From Bacteroidota bacterium (GTDB taxonomy: Bacteria > Bacteroidota > Bacteroidia > J057 > JADKCL01), in NCBI GenBank assembly GCA_016718825.1, contig JADKCL010000027.1:1-64000 (forward strand): a stretch of DNA of 64,000 bases, written 5' to 3'. The first letter of the stretch is position 1; the number at the start of each line of letters is the position of its first letter. Under the pieces are notes generated by a model. That model was not told where the DNA came from. It did no database searches and saw nothing but the letters and a program-made list of their open reading frames with translations. Position numbers and translations under genes: made by a program. Shown in pieces: positions 17,221-25,780 of the stretch.

Positions 17221-18750
17221 CTATTTCACCATATCCCTTACCCGAATCTCCTTCACATACTCCTCAAACGGTACCATTTTGTCGACAATTCCGCCGTCCA
17301 GACGCAACTCGATGATGCGATTGCTCACGCTGTTCATGATGTGAAAGTCATGCGTGGTGAAGATCATGTTGCCGGTGAATTCCGTCATGCCGTTGCTCAG
17401 CGCGATCACGGCTTCCATGTCGAGGTGGTTGGTGGGTTCATCGAGCAGGATGAAGTTGGGGTGGCTGAGCATCACCTTGCTGAGCATACACCTGACTTTT
17501 TCGCCGCCGGAGAGTACGCTCACCTTTTTGAGGACTTCTTCGCCTGAAAACAGCATCCGGCCCAAAAAGCCACGGATAAATTGTTCGTCGGTGTCGCGGG
17601 TGTATTGCCAGAGCCAATCGACGAGGTTGAGGTCGTTTTTGCCTTCGAAGTATTCGTGGTTTTCGTTGGGGAGGTAGTCCATGGTGATGGTCTGTCCCCA
17701 TTTGATCGTGCCGGAATCGGGCTCGACTTTGCCGCTCATGACCTCAAAGAATGCGGTCATGTTGGCGCTTTTGTCGCAAACGAGGCCGATTTTGTCGCCC
17801 TTGCCGACGGTGAAGCTCACATCCTTGAAGAAGTATTCTCCTTTGTCGTTTTTCTTGCTGAGGTTTTCGACGGTCACGATTTGGCCACCCGGTTCACGCT
17901 CAGCCTTGAAGCCGATGTAAGGATACTTCCGGGTACTTGCGCGCATTTCCTCGAAGTCCAGCTTTTCCAGTGCTTTCTTGCGGCTCGTGGCTTGCTTGCT
18001 CTTTGAAGCATTGGCGCTGAAGCGGCGCACAAATTCCTGCAATTCGGCCTTGCGGGCCTCCATTTTCTTGTTTTTGTCCGCCAGCTGCCGCTTGATCAAT
18101 TGGCTGGATTCGTACCAGAAGGTATAGTTGCCGGTAAAAATACGAATCTGCCCGTAGTCAATGTCCACGACGTGGGTACAGACCATGTCGAGGAAATAAC
18201 GGTCGTGGGAAACGACGATCACGAGGTTCTTAAAGTCGGCGAGGAAGTCGGCAAGCCAAGCAATCGTCTTGGCATCCAAGTCGTTGGTCGGTTCGTCGAG
18301 GAGGAGCATGTCGGGATTGCCGAAGAGCGCCTGCGCCAACAAAACCTTCACTTTTTCGGGTCCGCTGAGTTCCTTGACGAGCTTGTGGTGGCTGTTTTCG
18401 CGGATGCCCATGTTGCTGAGGAGTTCGGCAGCGTCGTTTTCTGCCGTCCATCCGCCCATTTCCCCGAACTTATTTTCCATGTCGGTGGCGCGCATCATGT
18501 CTTCCTCAGTGGCATCGGGATCCATGTAGATGGCTTCCTTTTCACGCATGATGCGGTACATTTCCGCGTGGCCCATGATCACGGTGTTCAGGACCTCCTC
18601 CTCTTCGTATTCGAAGTGGTTTTGCTTGAGGATGGCCATTCGTTTGCCCTTGTCGATGGCGATATTGCCACGTGTAGGTCGATTTGGCCGGCAATGATCT
18701 TGATCAAGGTGGACTTGCCCGCGCCATTGGCACCGATCACGCCATAGCAA
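17221..18750 (-). CDS. ABC-F family ATPase (YbiT/YkpA-like), main part
   Basis: Soluble ribosome-associated type ABC ATPase with two nucleotide-binding domains and no membrane segments. Valid sequence starts near 18678 with PTRGNIAIDKGKRMAILKQN. Domain 1 has signature LSGPEKVKVLLAQALFGNPD, Walker B LLLDEPTNDLD and SHDRYFLD. The linker is lysine-rich (SKQATSRKKALEKLDFEE). Domain 2 has signature VLSGGEKVRCMLSKVML and FILLDEPTNHLD. The P-loop of domain 2 is degenerate (GLVCDKSANMTAFFEVMSG); as I recall, that is usual for this ABC-F subgroup, so it is not taken as damage. The 5' end is in another frame (18588-18833). Confidence 0.8.
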   Translation of the reverse strand: MLWRDRCQWRGQVHLDQDHCRPNRPTRGNIAIDKGKRMAILKQNHFEYEEEEVLNTVIMGHAEMYRIMREKEAIYMDPDATEEDMMRATDMENKFGEMGGWTAENDAAELLSNMGIRENSHHKLVKELSGPEKVKVLLAQALFGNPDMLLLDEPTNDLDAKTIAWLADFLADFKNLVIVVSHDRYFLDMVCTHVVDIDYGQIRIFTGNYTFWYESSQLIKRQLADKNKKMEARKAELQEFVRRFSANASKSKQATSRKKALEKLDFEEMRASTRKYPYIGFKAEREPGGQIVTVENLSKKNDKGEYFFKDVSFTVGKGDKIGLVCDKSANMTAFFEVMSGKVEPDSGTIKWGQTITMDYLPNENHEYFEGKNDLNLVDWLWQYTRDTDEQFIRGFLGRMLFSGEEVLKKVSVLSGGEKVRCMLSKVMLSHPNFILLDEPTNHLDMEAVIALSNGMTEFTGNMIFTTHDFHIMNSVSNRIIELRLDGGIVDKMVPFEEYVKEIRVRDMVK

Positions 18751-18833
18751 TTGCCTTCTACAAATTTGAGGTTGGCCTCGTCAAAGAGGACGCGTTTGCC
18801 ATACTGAAGCGCGAGATTGGAAACTGTGATCAT
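18588..18833 (-). CDS. ABC-F family ATPase, N-terminal fragment (frameshifted)
   Basis: Starts MITVSNLALQYGKRVLFDEA and contains the first P-loop GANGAGKSTLIKIIAGQIDL. The frame then goes wrong (HVAISPST) at about 18677, where a run GACCTAC needs one more C to continue into PTRGNIAID of the main part. Corrected, the gene spans 17221-18833 and encodes about 537 residues, normal for the family. The ATG at 18833 is preferred over the upstream ATG at 18893, because the promoter box at 18891-18898 overlaps the latter. Confidence 0.75.
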   Translation of the reverse strand: MITVSNLALQYGKRVLFDEANLKFVEGNCYGVIGANGAGKSTLIKIIAGQIDLHVAISPSTRANEWPSSSKTTSNTKRRRS

Positions 18834-18890
18834 GCCTTTTAACGAATGAAGATGAACATCAACAGAATACGCCTTTTCGTATTCGGGCTG

Positions 18891-18898
18891 CAAAGATA
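18891..18898 (-). promoter_or_regulatory. Bacteroidota -7 box of the ABC-F gene
   Basis: Minus-strand TATCTTTG, exact TAnnTTTG match, 57 nt before the ATG at 18833. Confidence 0.5.
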
Positions 18899-19156
18899 GG
18901 AAAATCGCGGGGGAAATTTGAATGGAGAATGGAAGTTCAGCGAAGCGAATGGAGAACTGCGCAGCTAATGGACAATGAAGAAACTGGAATGGGTTGTTGC
19001 GAATGCTCTTGAGCGCACTTTGATAGGCTGGCTTGAGTCGAGCGGCGGGCAGCTTGCCAAAATGTTCCTAGACAAAAGCATTCATCTCCCTGAATTCCTC
19101 CCTTGCAAACGGAAAAACCACAATCTTCCTTATCTTAGAAGTCAATTCCTGTTGCC
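18899..19156. other. Intergenic region with short repeats
   Basis: Most of the gap between the divergent ABC-F and helical-repeat genes. It has the low-complexity pattern AATGGAGAATGGAAGTTCAG and a degenerate copy of the dispersed motif (TTCAGCGAAGCGAAT near 18931). TATCTTAG at 19131-19138, with TTG at 19103, may be the promoter for the gene at 19157. No gene is evident. Confidence 0.35.
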
Positions 19157-19990
19157 ATGCCGAAACCACTTACTGAACTTGAAACCGAATCCGTCAAAAG
19201 AATGCTGGCGAGAATCCAATTCGCAGCACATCTCATGCAAGGAGATGGAAACGACTGGGATACCCCGGTTCCGATCCATCTAGAAAGACCTCTTTCCATT
19301 GAACATGATTGGATCTACAATCCTACGGAATTGGCGAGGGTGGGCGCCCATCATTTGGCGATCGCGATTTTCGGAAAAACCCTCCTGCAGGACAAGGAGG
19401 CGCAAGCGGCGCTCTTGATTGCAATTTCGGCCCTTTGGTGGGAGGAAAACGATGTCGCAGAAGAATGGGCGTTGCGAAGCTTGAAGAAGTTAGAGGCCGA
19501 GATCGCAAATGTGGAGGAGATACCGCTTTGGCATGCACCGGAGCTGGATATCCTTGAACTCGCAAAAGTTTTTCGCAAGCTCGGACGAACACAGGAGGAA
19601 GAATTGCTCCGAAGGCACCTGAAGAAACTGTTGCCAAGCTTGCAAACGGGAAGGGATGCCGGGATGGATGCTGTGCGTCTTGCTGTCGAACTGGGTTATG
19701 ACCAAGAGGCTGAGGCATTGGCTTTGAAATTGCCTCCGCTCGTCGTTGGCCATTCAAGGGGTCAACTTACAAATAGACTCTTTCGCACATTGCTTTTGCA
19801 CAACAAACAGATTCTGGCATGGGCACTTTTTGCAATGACGACCGAAGCTCATGACGAAGCGAGCCTTCGTAATTCCGCAGTAGAGCAGCTTGTGAAAAGG
19901 GAGATTTCGAACTCGCCCTTAAATTTGGCGCCAATGATGGATTGCCTGAATTCAATGATTGCCACTGTCGTAACGATCGCAAATGGCTGA
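19157..19990 (+). CDS. Helical-repeat protein of unknown function
   Basis: 277 aa, no signal peptide, so cytoplasmic. The sequence is almost entirely amphipathic helices (HHLAIAIFGKTLLQDKEAQA, ALWWEENDVAEEWALRSLKK, LEEELLRRHLKKLL-like EEELLRRHLKKLLPS), suggesting TPR- or HEAT-like packing, but no family is recognised. Its stop overlaps the next gene by 8 nt (19983-19990), implying translational coupling. A frameshifted single gene is also possible, as both halves have the same helical character and nearby genes do show indels. Confidence 0.55.
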   Translation: MPKPLTELETESVKRMLARIQFAAHLMQGDGNDWDTPVPIHLERPLSIEHDWIYNPTELARVGAHHLAIAIFGKTLLQDKEAQAALLIAISALWWEENDVAEEWALRSLKKLEAEIANVEEIPLWHAPELDILELAKVFRKLGRTQEEELLRRHLKKLLPSLQTGRDAGMDAVRLAVELGYDQEAEALALKLPPLVVGHSRGQLTNRLFRTLLLHNKQILAWALFAMTTEAHDEASLRNSAVEQLVKREISNSPLNLAPMMDCLNSMIATVVTIANG

Positions 19991-20678
19991 TTTCGCAACA
20001 ACCGACCAAGAATGGCGGGAAATTTGGGGATGCTCACAGATGAAGTTGGGGCTATACCATCGATTTTCAACGGAAAACCAACTGAAGTTCCTTGCAAAAC
20101 TTGTCGAACATGCCGACCCAAAGGATCGAAAAGAAATATTCAAGATTTCCAACCGCATCCAGCAAGCTTGGGCAACATCTCCCAACAGCGAACTCGCCCA
20201 AGAGATTGCAAACATCCATCTTGTCATCGCTGCCTGGGGTGCATCGAAGCCAACCGTCCGAAAATTGCTGAAGGAGGCAAAAATTCCGAAGCATCAGGTG
20301 TCGACAGTGCTGCGGGCAGCAGCAGCGCGAGGCCTTCCAGGCCTTCTCGCCTTGGTGCCGGAGGCCCAATCAAAATTCTTGATTCAGGACTCCATCATCG
20401 CCTTACGCGTCGAATGGGAGCTGAAGCAGCGCGGCAAGCGCAACCGATTGGAAAAAATCTTCTATGAATCGCTTCGCAAAGCCATCACCACCAACGACCA
20501 AGCGATGCTCTACAATATCAAGACTTTTGTAGGACGCACCTGGAAAGATTTGGAACTCTATCGGGCGTTAATTGAAAAATATCCGTCGGACGCCCAGTGT
20601 CTTTCCGAAACCAACCGCGATCTCTACAATTGCCTCCAACATCGATTTGGACTTGAAGATGAGTTGGAGAATTTTTGA
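19983..20678 (+). CDS. Helical protein of unknown function, coupled to the preceding gene
   Basis: 231 aa starting MADFATTDQEWREIWGCSQM; the ATG overlaps the end of the preceding gene in another frame. Predicted all-helical (FLAKLVEHADPKDRKEIFKI, TVRKLLKEAKIPKHQVSTVL), with basic patches (KQRGKRNRLEKIF). No domain is recognised. Probably forms one unit with the upstream gene, either as a partner or, if a base has been lost at the junction, as the same polypeptide. Confidence 0.5.
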   Translation: MADFATTDQEWREIWGCSQMKLGLYHRFSTENQLKFLAKLVEHADPKDRKEIFKISNRIQQAWATSPNSELAQEIANIHLVIAAWGASKPTVRKLLKEAKIPKHQVSTVLRAAAARGLPGLLALVPEAQSKFLIQDSIIALRVEWELKQRGKRNRLEKIFYESLRKAITTNDQAMLYNIKTFVGRTWKDLELYRALIEKYPSDAQCLSETNRDLYNCLQHRFGLEDELENF

Positions 20679-20883
20679 CAATTTTCCTGCGAACGGTGCT
20701 TTCCCCATCCATAATCACGCTCCCAATATCAATGCCGATTCTTGAATGAATTGTCGTGCCTACAAAGATGTAAATTGCTGGCTTTAAAGTCATGCTACTT
20801 CGTCCATCGGCAAGAATGAATCGGCGAACGGCGTTTGATGGAAAAGGGTTTTTTCCTATCTTGAGCTTTCAATTCGCAGAAAA

Positions 20884-21597
20884 ATGCGTCGGTACATAGT
20901 TGTTTTCCTCCTTGCCTGCTTGTCGGTCGGATCGTCTTTGGCTGCGCCTGTCTCGCGACAAGCAGCTCAACAAATCGCGCGCAATGTCTTCTCTGCAGGC
21001 GATGAATTTGCACCCGATGCCGCTGAAATATCTGGCGTGATTGTCCAGAAATGGCAAGGGCTGCCCGTCATCTACGCAGTGAATTTTAGCGAAGGCGGAT
21101 TTGTCCTGCTCAGTGCCGACGACCGCGCGCGACCCGTCCTTGGAATTTGCCGCGAAGGTGCATTCGATCCCAAAATCCATGTTCCTGCCTTCGAATGGCA
21201 AATGGAGGAATGGTCCCGCCAAATCCACCACATTGTCCGCAATCAAATCCCCGCAACCGAAAAAATCAAGCAAGAATGGGCAAAATGGCATTCTCCGCAA
21301 GAATGGCTCACGGCCTGCGCCGAAGAAAGCACACCCTTGCACGCACCCAAACCGTTATTGCCGGTTGTCATCGTATCTCCCTTGCTCACCACCACTTGGA
21401 ACCAAGGCTGCAATTACAACGCCAATTGCCCGGCTGACGGTGGCGGTAGTTGTGGACGCGTATGGACGGGCTGCGGCGCCACCGCGATGGCGCCCCCTTC
21501 CTATTCGCTGCAATCGGCCAATTTTGGTGTTTCCACCTACCTTTTGGCTCCATGCCCAACAATGTTTCGTCCGCCAATCCAGCCGTCGCGCAATTGA
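20884..21597 (+). CDS. C10 (streptopain) family cysteine peptidase, N-terminal fragment
   Basis: Signal peptide (MRRYIVVFLLACLSVGSSLA), then the inhibitory Spi-type propeptide (AAQQIARNVF, YAVNFSEGGFVLLSADDRAR, PVLGICREG). The catalytic site follows: WNQGCNYNANCPADGG and VWTGCGATAMA, with the nucleophile Cys near residue 199. Normally QIMKYW and a GTGSxSY stretch follow AMA; here only PPSYSLQSANFGVSTY is found, about 15 residues short. At the T-run 21542-21545 the frame breaks: FGSMPNNVSSANPAVAQLM continues one frame over, so one T is probably missing. The last residues of this fragment are not native. Confidence 0.75.
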   Translation: MRRYIVVFLLACLSVGSSLAAPVSRQAAQQIARNVFSAGDEFAPDAAEISGVIVQKWQGLPVIYAVNFSEGGFVLLSADDRARPVLGICREGAFDPKIHVPAFEWQMEEWSRQIHHIVRNQIPATEKIKQEWAKWHSPQEWLTACAEESTPLHAPKPLLPVVIVSPLLTTTWNQGCNYNANCPADGGGSCGRVWTGCGATAMAPPSYSLQSANFGVSTYLLAPCPTMFRPPIQPSRN

Positions 21598-23453
21598 TGC
21601 ACCACGCCGGGATTTCGCTGGACATGAACTATGGAACCACGGAAAGCACCTGCTTTTTCAGCGAACTCAACAATTCATTCAAGGAGTATTTTCGGTACAG
21701 CCTCAGCACCCAAGGCCGCGGCAAACTTACACATACCGATGCCCAATGGGACGTCGTCCTCCGCACCGAGCTCGATGCAGGGCGTGTCGTTCCTTACAAT
21801 GGCGGCGCGCATATTTGGGTTTGCGATGGCTACCAAACAAGTCCCGACCTCTACCACATGAATTGGGGTTGGGGAGGGACCTACAATGGCTATTACGCCC
21901 AAAACAGCCTCAATCCGGGGAGTTTGACCTTTTCGACGGTGAGTTGCATTGTCGGATTAAAGCCTGTCGGGCCGTTTGAAGTGGAGGGTGATTCGGCAAT
22001 TTTCGGGGAGAATGGCGGCACCGCCTCCATCGAAGTCGCTGGAGACAGCAACTGGACTGCGGCTGCTTCGGCAGCGTGGATCACAAGCTCGATTTATTCA
22101 GGGACCGAGGGTTATTTCAAGCCCATTTTGACGGCGACTGCGAATCCAGGCTATGCACCACGTTTGGGTTATGTGGCCTTTCAGCGCGGATTGTTGCGCG
22201 ACACCGTTTGGGTGCGGCAGGCAGGGATCACGCCGAGGCTATCTGCGACACCGAGTCCGATCGTCGAAGGAGCCGCAGGTGGTTCGCGTACCATTACCGT
22301 CAATTGTGACAGCAATTGGGTGGTGACATTCGCGGATGTTTGGATCAGCTACGCGCCGGGTGCAGGCGTCGGAAATGGCAGCGTCGGCATCACGATTGCG
22401 AGCAATCCGGGTGCGGGTTTGCGCACAGGTACGGTCGTGTTCTCGCGCGGGAGCCTCACCCGCACGGTCACGATCAATCAAGACGGAACTTCGGCGTTTT
22501 GGTGCGTGCCTGTGTTGGGTGTCCCTGCTGCCGTCGGGGCCATCAATGTGCAGGTCAAGACACTGAACCGCACGTCGGGAATTGGGGAGGGTTATGTTTT
22601 GGCAACAGACAGCACCATTTTCCGGAGAGACAGCAGCTATGTTTTGCGAGTGAGTTTCAGTGGCAGTGTTGCGCCTGCGGTTTGGGTGGATTGGAATCAA
22701 GATGGCGACTTTTTTGACACTGGAGAGGCCATCGTCGCTCCTAGCGGGAGCTGGTACCCGAGTTTCGGAGGAACCAAAACCACGACGCTCAGCGTGCCGT
22801 CTACCGCCTTGCTCGGGCAGACAAGGATGCGCGTGTACGTCAAGACTTTTTCCGGAGGTCCGACCTCGGGGCCTTGCGCGATCACCAATGTGGGCGACAT
22901 CGAAGACTTCAATGTCTATGTGCAGCCTTCGACGGTCTTGCCGACAGCGGATTTTGTATTGTCGGTCGATGAAAGCGAGAAGGAAGCGTATTTGCGCTGG
23001 ACTTGGGAGCAGCCGACGCAGGCAAACGCTTTCAATGTGCTTCGCGAGGAAAATGGTGAATGGCATTCAGAAGCCGAACTTGATGGGAATCAGCTAGAAT
23101 GGCAACCCAATGAAGGGCTTCAATCCGGCCGCTATCAGATCGTCGCGCTTTCATCTGACGGCGAAGGGCAATTTTCCAATGTTGTGGAATTCGCGAGGGA
23201 TCAGGAAAACTTTTCTTGTTTGCTAAGTCCAAATCCGGTGGCTGCGGGTGATGCTTTTCAGGTTCAGTTTGGGAGGTCAGAATCCAAAGTACTGTTGCGA
23301 ATCTTTGATCTAGATGGGCGTGTGCTACGGGAGGATGTGCTTTCTAATGCAGGAATGGCCTATATCAGCACCGAAGGATGGGCTGCCGGGATGTATTTGG
23401 TGCAAGTGCGGATCAAAGGAAAAGTGCAGAATTTGAGGTTGGTGATGGAGTAG
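21546..23453 (+). CDS. C10 peptidase, C-terminal fragment with BACON, GEVED and T9SS domains
   Basis: Continues the peptidase: MPNNVSSANPAVAQLMHHAG, then the catalytic His in GGAHIWVCDGYQ and the MNWGWGGTYNGYY block. Next come two BACON domains (DSNWTAAASAAWI ... VRQAG and DSNWVVTFADVWI ... INQDG), which bind carbohydrate or mucin-type ligands, a GEVED domain (VWVDWNQDGDFFDTGEAI ... NVGDIEDFNVYV) and a T9SS type A sorting domain (LLSPNPVAAGDAFQVQF ... WAAGMYLVQV). So the whole gene (20884-23453) codes for a surface-delivered protease. The frame is open upstream to 21450 but that part is out of register with the peptidase. Confidence 0.75.
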   Translation, partial: GSMPNNVSSANPAVAQLMHHAGISLDMNYGTTESTCFFSELNNSFKEYFRYSLSTQGRGKLTHTDAQWDVVLRTELDAGRVVPYNGGAHIWVCDGYQTSPDLYHMNWGWGGTYNGYYAQNSLNPGSLTFSTVSCIVGLKPVGPFEVEGDSAIFGENGGTASIEVAGDSNWTAAASAAWITSSIYSGTEGYFKPILTATANPGYAPRLGYVAFQRGLLRDTVWVRQAGITPRLSATPSPIVEGAAGGSRTITVNCDSNWVVTFADVWISYAPGAGVGNGSVGITIASNPGAGLRTGTVVFSRGSLTRTVTINQDGTSAFWCVPVLGVPAAVGAINVQVKTLNRTSGIGEGYVLATDSTIFRRDSSYVLRVSFSGSVAPAVWVDWNQDGDFFDTGEAIVAPSGSWYPSFGGTKTTTLSVPSTALLGQTRMRVYVKTFSGGPTSGPCAITNVGDIEDFNVYVQPSTVLPTADFVLSVDESEKEAYLRWTWEQPTQANAFNVLREENGEWHSEAELDGNQLEWQPNEGLQSGRYQIVALSSDGEGQFSNVVEFARDQENFSCLLSPNPVAAGDAFQVQFGRSESKVLLRIFDLDGRVLREDVLSNAGMAYISTEGWAAGMYLVQVRIKGKVQNLRLVME

Positions 23454-23480
23454 GTTGGTAAATTCAACGGCTCCCGATCA

Positions 23481-23798
23481 TCACTTCCTGAACGCACCCA
23501 ATATTTCATTCAATTGCGATGGATTCCTTCGTTGGTCCCAGACGAGAAGAATTTCAATGCTCTTTTCAAGCTCTTCATAATAAACTGCGTAGGTTTTGAC
23601 CATCCTCCGTCTCACGTTCCCGAAATTTGTAGCATTACCCCTGCTTGGCTCACGTGCTATTTCCGAGACCACCTTGTCAAACATTGTAATCAACTTTTCG
23701 GAATACGTGGATGTTCCATTGCGTTCGACCCAATATTTGAGTATTTCCATTCGAGACTTTTGTGCTCGTCGGGACCAAACTACAGGTTTTTCAGCCAT
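23481..23798 (-). CDS. ParE/RelE-family toxin
   Basis: 105 aa. The pattern WSRRAQKSRMEILKYWVERNGTSTYSEKL ... VVSEIAREPSRG ... RRMVKTYAVYYEE ... ILLVWDQRRNPSQL is that of the ParE/RelE plasmid-stabilisation toxin fold. Members either poison gyrase or cleave ribosome-bound mRNA; which one cannot be told here. It overlaps the upstream antitoxin gene by 19 bp, as usual for type II pairs. The locus is AT-richer than its flanks. Confidence 0.75.
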   Translation of the reverse strand: MAEKPVVWSRRAQKSRMEILKYWVERNGTSTYSEKLITMFDKVVSEIAREPSRGNATNFGNVRRRMVKTYAVYYEELEKSIEILLVWDQRRNPSQLNEILGAFRK

Positions 23799-24010
23799 TC
23801 TTTGATTTCGCGATCTGCCTCTTCGTTTGTAATGAAATCACCCTTTCGAATCTCTTCTTTCGAAAGTTCAATCTCTCGAATCTGTTCTTCAGATAGGATT
23901 TCTACGGTTCCTGGCTCTTCCAAATCCAAAATCATCTGTATTTCCAACAACGTTTCCTCATTCTCCGTTTTGGAGATACGTCGAATCAATTTCTCTTGAA
24001 GTTCCGTCAT
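23780..24010 (-). CDS. Antitoxin partner of the ParE-like toxin
   Basis: 76 aa, very acidic and helical (MTELQEKLIRRISKTENEET, EEQIREIELSKEEIRKGDF), ending ITNEEADREIKEWLKNL, which resembles the C-terminal toxin-wrapping helix of many small Bacteroidota antitoxins. No clear DNA-binding motif is seen. First gene of the pair; overlap with the toxin implies coupled translation and autoregulation typical of type II systems. Confidence 0.7.
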   Translation of the reverse strand: MTELQEKLIRRISKTENEETLLEIQMILDLEEPGTVEILSEEQIREIELSKEEIRKGDFITNEEADREIKEWLKNL

Positions 24011-24156
24011 TGTCTTTCCAAATCAGTCAAACAAACAATTTCTAAAAATGCGAATACTGCCATCTCCATCCACCAGATACGAAAATAGCCCATAATTGGG
24101 TCTGGCGCAAGTAGCCGTCTTAGTTCCCAAACAAAGAAAACCCGTAAATTGCCCGC

Positions 24157-24957
24157 ATGAAATACAGCGGCAATCTCGGGAAGATGCATGTTCATTTTGA
24201 AAATCCGGTCGTGTACGATCTGGAATTTGGCGACCAAACCGTCCGGATCAACGACCTTTTGGGGCAACGCATTCGGCTGAGCTTCAATGGCGTGATCAAC
24301 TGCGTCAATTGCGGGAAGGTGACCAAAAAGGCATTCGGAGAGGGTTATTGCTATCCGTGTTTTATTTCTGCGCCTTCGAATGCGGAATGTGTGATCCGTC
24401 CGGAACTCTGCGAAGGGCATCTTGGCAAGGGCCGCGATCCGCAGTGGGAACTGGACAAGCACGTGCAGCCGCATATCGTGTACCTCGCGCTCACGAGCGG
24501 CGTGAAGGTGGGCGTGACCCGCGTCGCCAACGTGCCCGACCGCTGGATCGACCAAGGCGCCTGGAAGGTCATTCGCCTCGCTGAAACGCCTTACCGCCGC
24601 CTTGCCGGTGAAATCGAGGTCTTCCTCAAAGACTACGTGACCGACAAAACCAATTGGCAGCGCATGCTCAAAAACGAGATGGACACTTCCACCGATTTGC
24701 TTGCCGAGAAGGAAAGCCTGCTCAATGAACTCCCCGAGGAACTGGGCCAATACTATTCGGAGAATGACGAGATCATGGAGTTCATTTACCCCGTGCGGCA
24801 ATATCCGGCAAAGGTCAACAGCCTGAATTTTGACAAAACGCCCATCATCGAAGGCGAAGTCAACGGTTTGCGCGGGCAATACCTGATGCTGGCCGATGGC
24901 CAAGTCCTCAACATCCGGCGGTTCAGTGGGTATTTTGTTGACTTCGAAGTGCTTTAA
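24157..24957 (+). CDS. DUF2797 family protein
   Basis: 266 aa, cytoplasmic. A zinc-type knuckle CVNCGKVTKKAFGEGYCYPC lies near residue 50, a second pair of cysteines follows (CVIRPELC), and then VYLALTSGVKVGVTR, a GIY-YIG-like core that is characteristic of DUF2797. The family is widespread in bacteria and archaea with no established function. A nucleic-acid role is plausible from the zinc site and GIY-YIG resemblance. The intergenic sequence just upstream (TAAATTGC then ATG) may be a weak promoter. The SDR gene follows on the same strand after 56 bp. Confidence 0.85.
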   Translation: MKYSGNLGKMHVHFENPVVYDLEFGDQTVRINDLLGQRIRLSFNGVINCVNCGKVTKKAFGEGYCYPCFISAPSNAECVIRPELCEGHLGKGRDPQWELDKHVQPHIVYLALTSGVKVGVTRVANVPDRWIDQGAWKVIRLAETPYRRLAGEIEVFLKDYVTDKTNWQRMLKNEMDTSTDLLAEKESLLNELPEELGQYYSENDEIMEFIYPVRQYPAKVNSLNFDKTPIIEGEVNGLRGQYLMLADGQVLNIRRFSGYFVDFEVL

Positions 24958-25013
24958 CACAAAATTCATCCCTTCACCCAAAACAATTGCGGCCCCAAGC
25001 GGTCAGAAAGCTT

Positions 25014-25775
25014 ATGAGTACGACAAAAATCGGATTGGTAACAGGCGGCAGCCGCGGCCTCGGAAAAGACATGGCTTTGGCGCTCGGGCGCAAAGGTTTT
25101 GATGTGGTCATCACCTACTTCAGCCAACAGGAAGAGGCCGACAAAGTCGTCGCCGAATTGCAAGCCATGGGCCGCAAAGCTGCTGCATTGCGCCTTGACG
25201 TCGGCGATTTGGCCTCGTTTGACCTGTTTCTGGAGGAATTATCCTCCGTGCTCAACAATGCCTTCGGCACTGGCAAATTCGACTTTCTGATCCACAATGG
25301 CGGCATGGGCGCGACGGTTCCCTTCGCGCAAGTGACCGAAGAGATGTTTGACCGGTTCATGAACGTGCACTTCAAAGGCGTGTATTTCCTCACGCAAAAG
25401 TCGGTCGGCATGATGAACGACGGCGGACGCATCATCACGATTTCTTCGGGCACGACGCGGTTTGCGATTCCGGGTTACTCGGTGTATTCAGCGATGAAAG
25501 GCGGACTGGAAACCTTGACCAAAAGCTTCGCCAAGGAACTCGGCAGCCGTGGCATCACGGCCAATGTCGTCGCACCCGGCCCGATCGAGACGGACTTCAA
25601 CGAAGCCGCGATTCGCAACAATCCGCAGATGAAGGGCTACTTGGCTGGCAATACCGCCTTGGGCCGCGTCGGAAATGCCGACGACATCGGCGGCGTGGTT
25701 GCCTTCCTCTGCTCAGACGATGCCCGCTGGATCAACGGCCAACGCATCGAGGTCAGCGGCGGAATCAACTTGTAA
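25014..25775 (+). CDS. SDR family oxidoreductase
   Basis: 253 aa classical short-chain dehydrogenase/reductase. The NAD(P)-binding TGGSRGLGK is at the N-terminus, NGG takes the place of NNAG after FLIH, the catalytic Ser lies in TISSGTTR, and YSVYSAMKGG gives Tyr-x-x-x-Lys; the C-terminus has DDARWINGQRIEVSGGINL. It resembles FabG-like 3-oxoacyl reductases, but the substrate cannot be inferred. The ATG at 25014 (MSTTKIGLVTGG) is used; the frame extends to 24987 without homology. It converges tail to tail with the next gene, 5 bp apart. Confidence 0.9.
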   Translation: MSTTKIGLVTGGSRGLGKDMALALGRKGFDVVITYFSQQEEADKVVAELQAMGRKAAALRLDVGDLASFDLFLEELSSVLNNAFGTGKFDFLIHNGGMGATVPFAQVTEEMFDRFMNVHFKGVYFLTQKSVGMMNDGGRIITISSGTTRFAIPGYSVYSAMKGGLETLTKSFAKELGSRGITANVVAPGPIETDFNEAAIRNNPQMKGYLAGNTALGRVGNADDIGGVVAFLCSDDARWINGQRIEVSGGINL

Positions 25776-25780
25776 ACAGG

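Noticed and set aside
17740..17800. Loss of function of the ABC-F ATPase from the degenerate second P-loop
   Set aside because: As far as I recall, this ABC-F subgroup commonly lacks a canonical Walker A in domain 2; Walker B and signature are intact.
9714..21545. Programmed frameshifting in the large secreted protein genes and the ABC-F gene
   Set aside because: The sites have no common slippery heptamer or stimulatory structure, the shifts differ in direction, and these families do not use recoding.
24007..24981. Long minus-strand reading frame opposite the DUF2797 gene
   Set aside because: It mirrors a well-conserved gene, has no homology, and carries the residue bias of an antisense frame.
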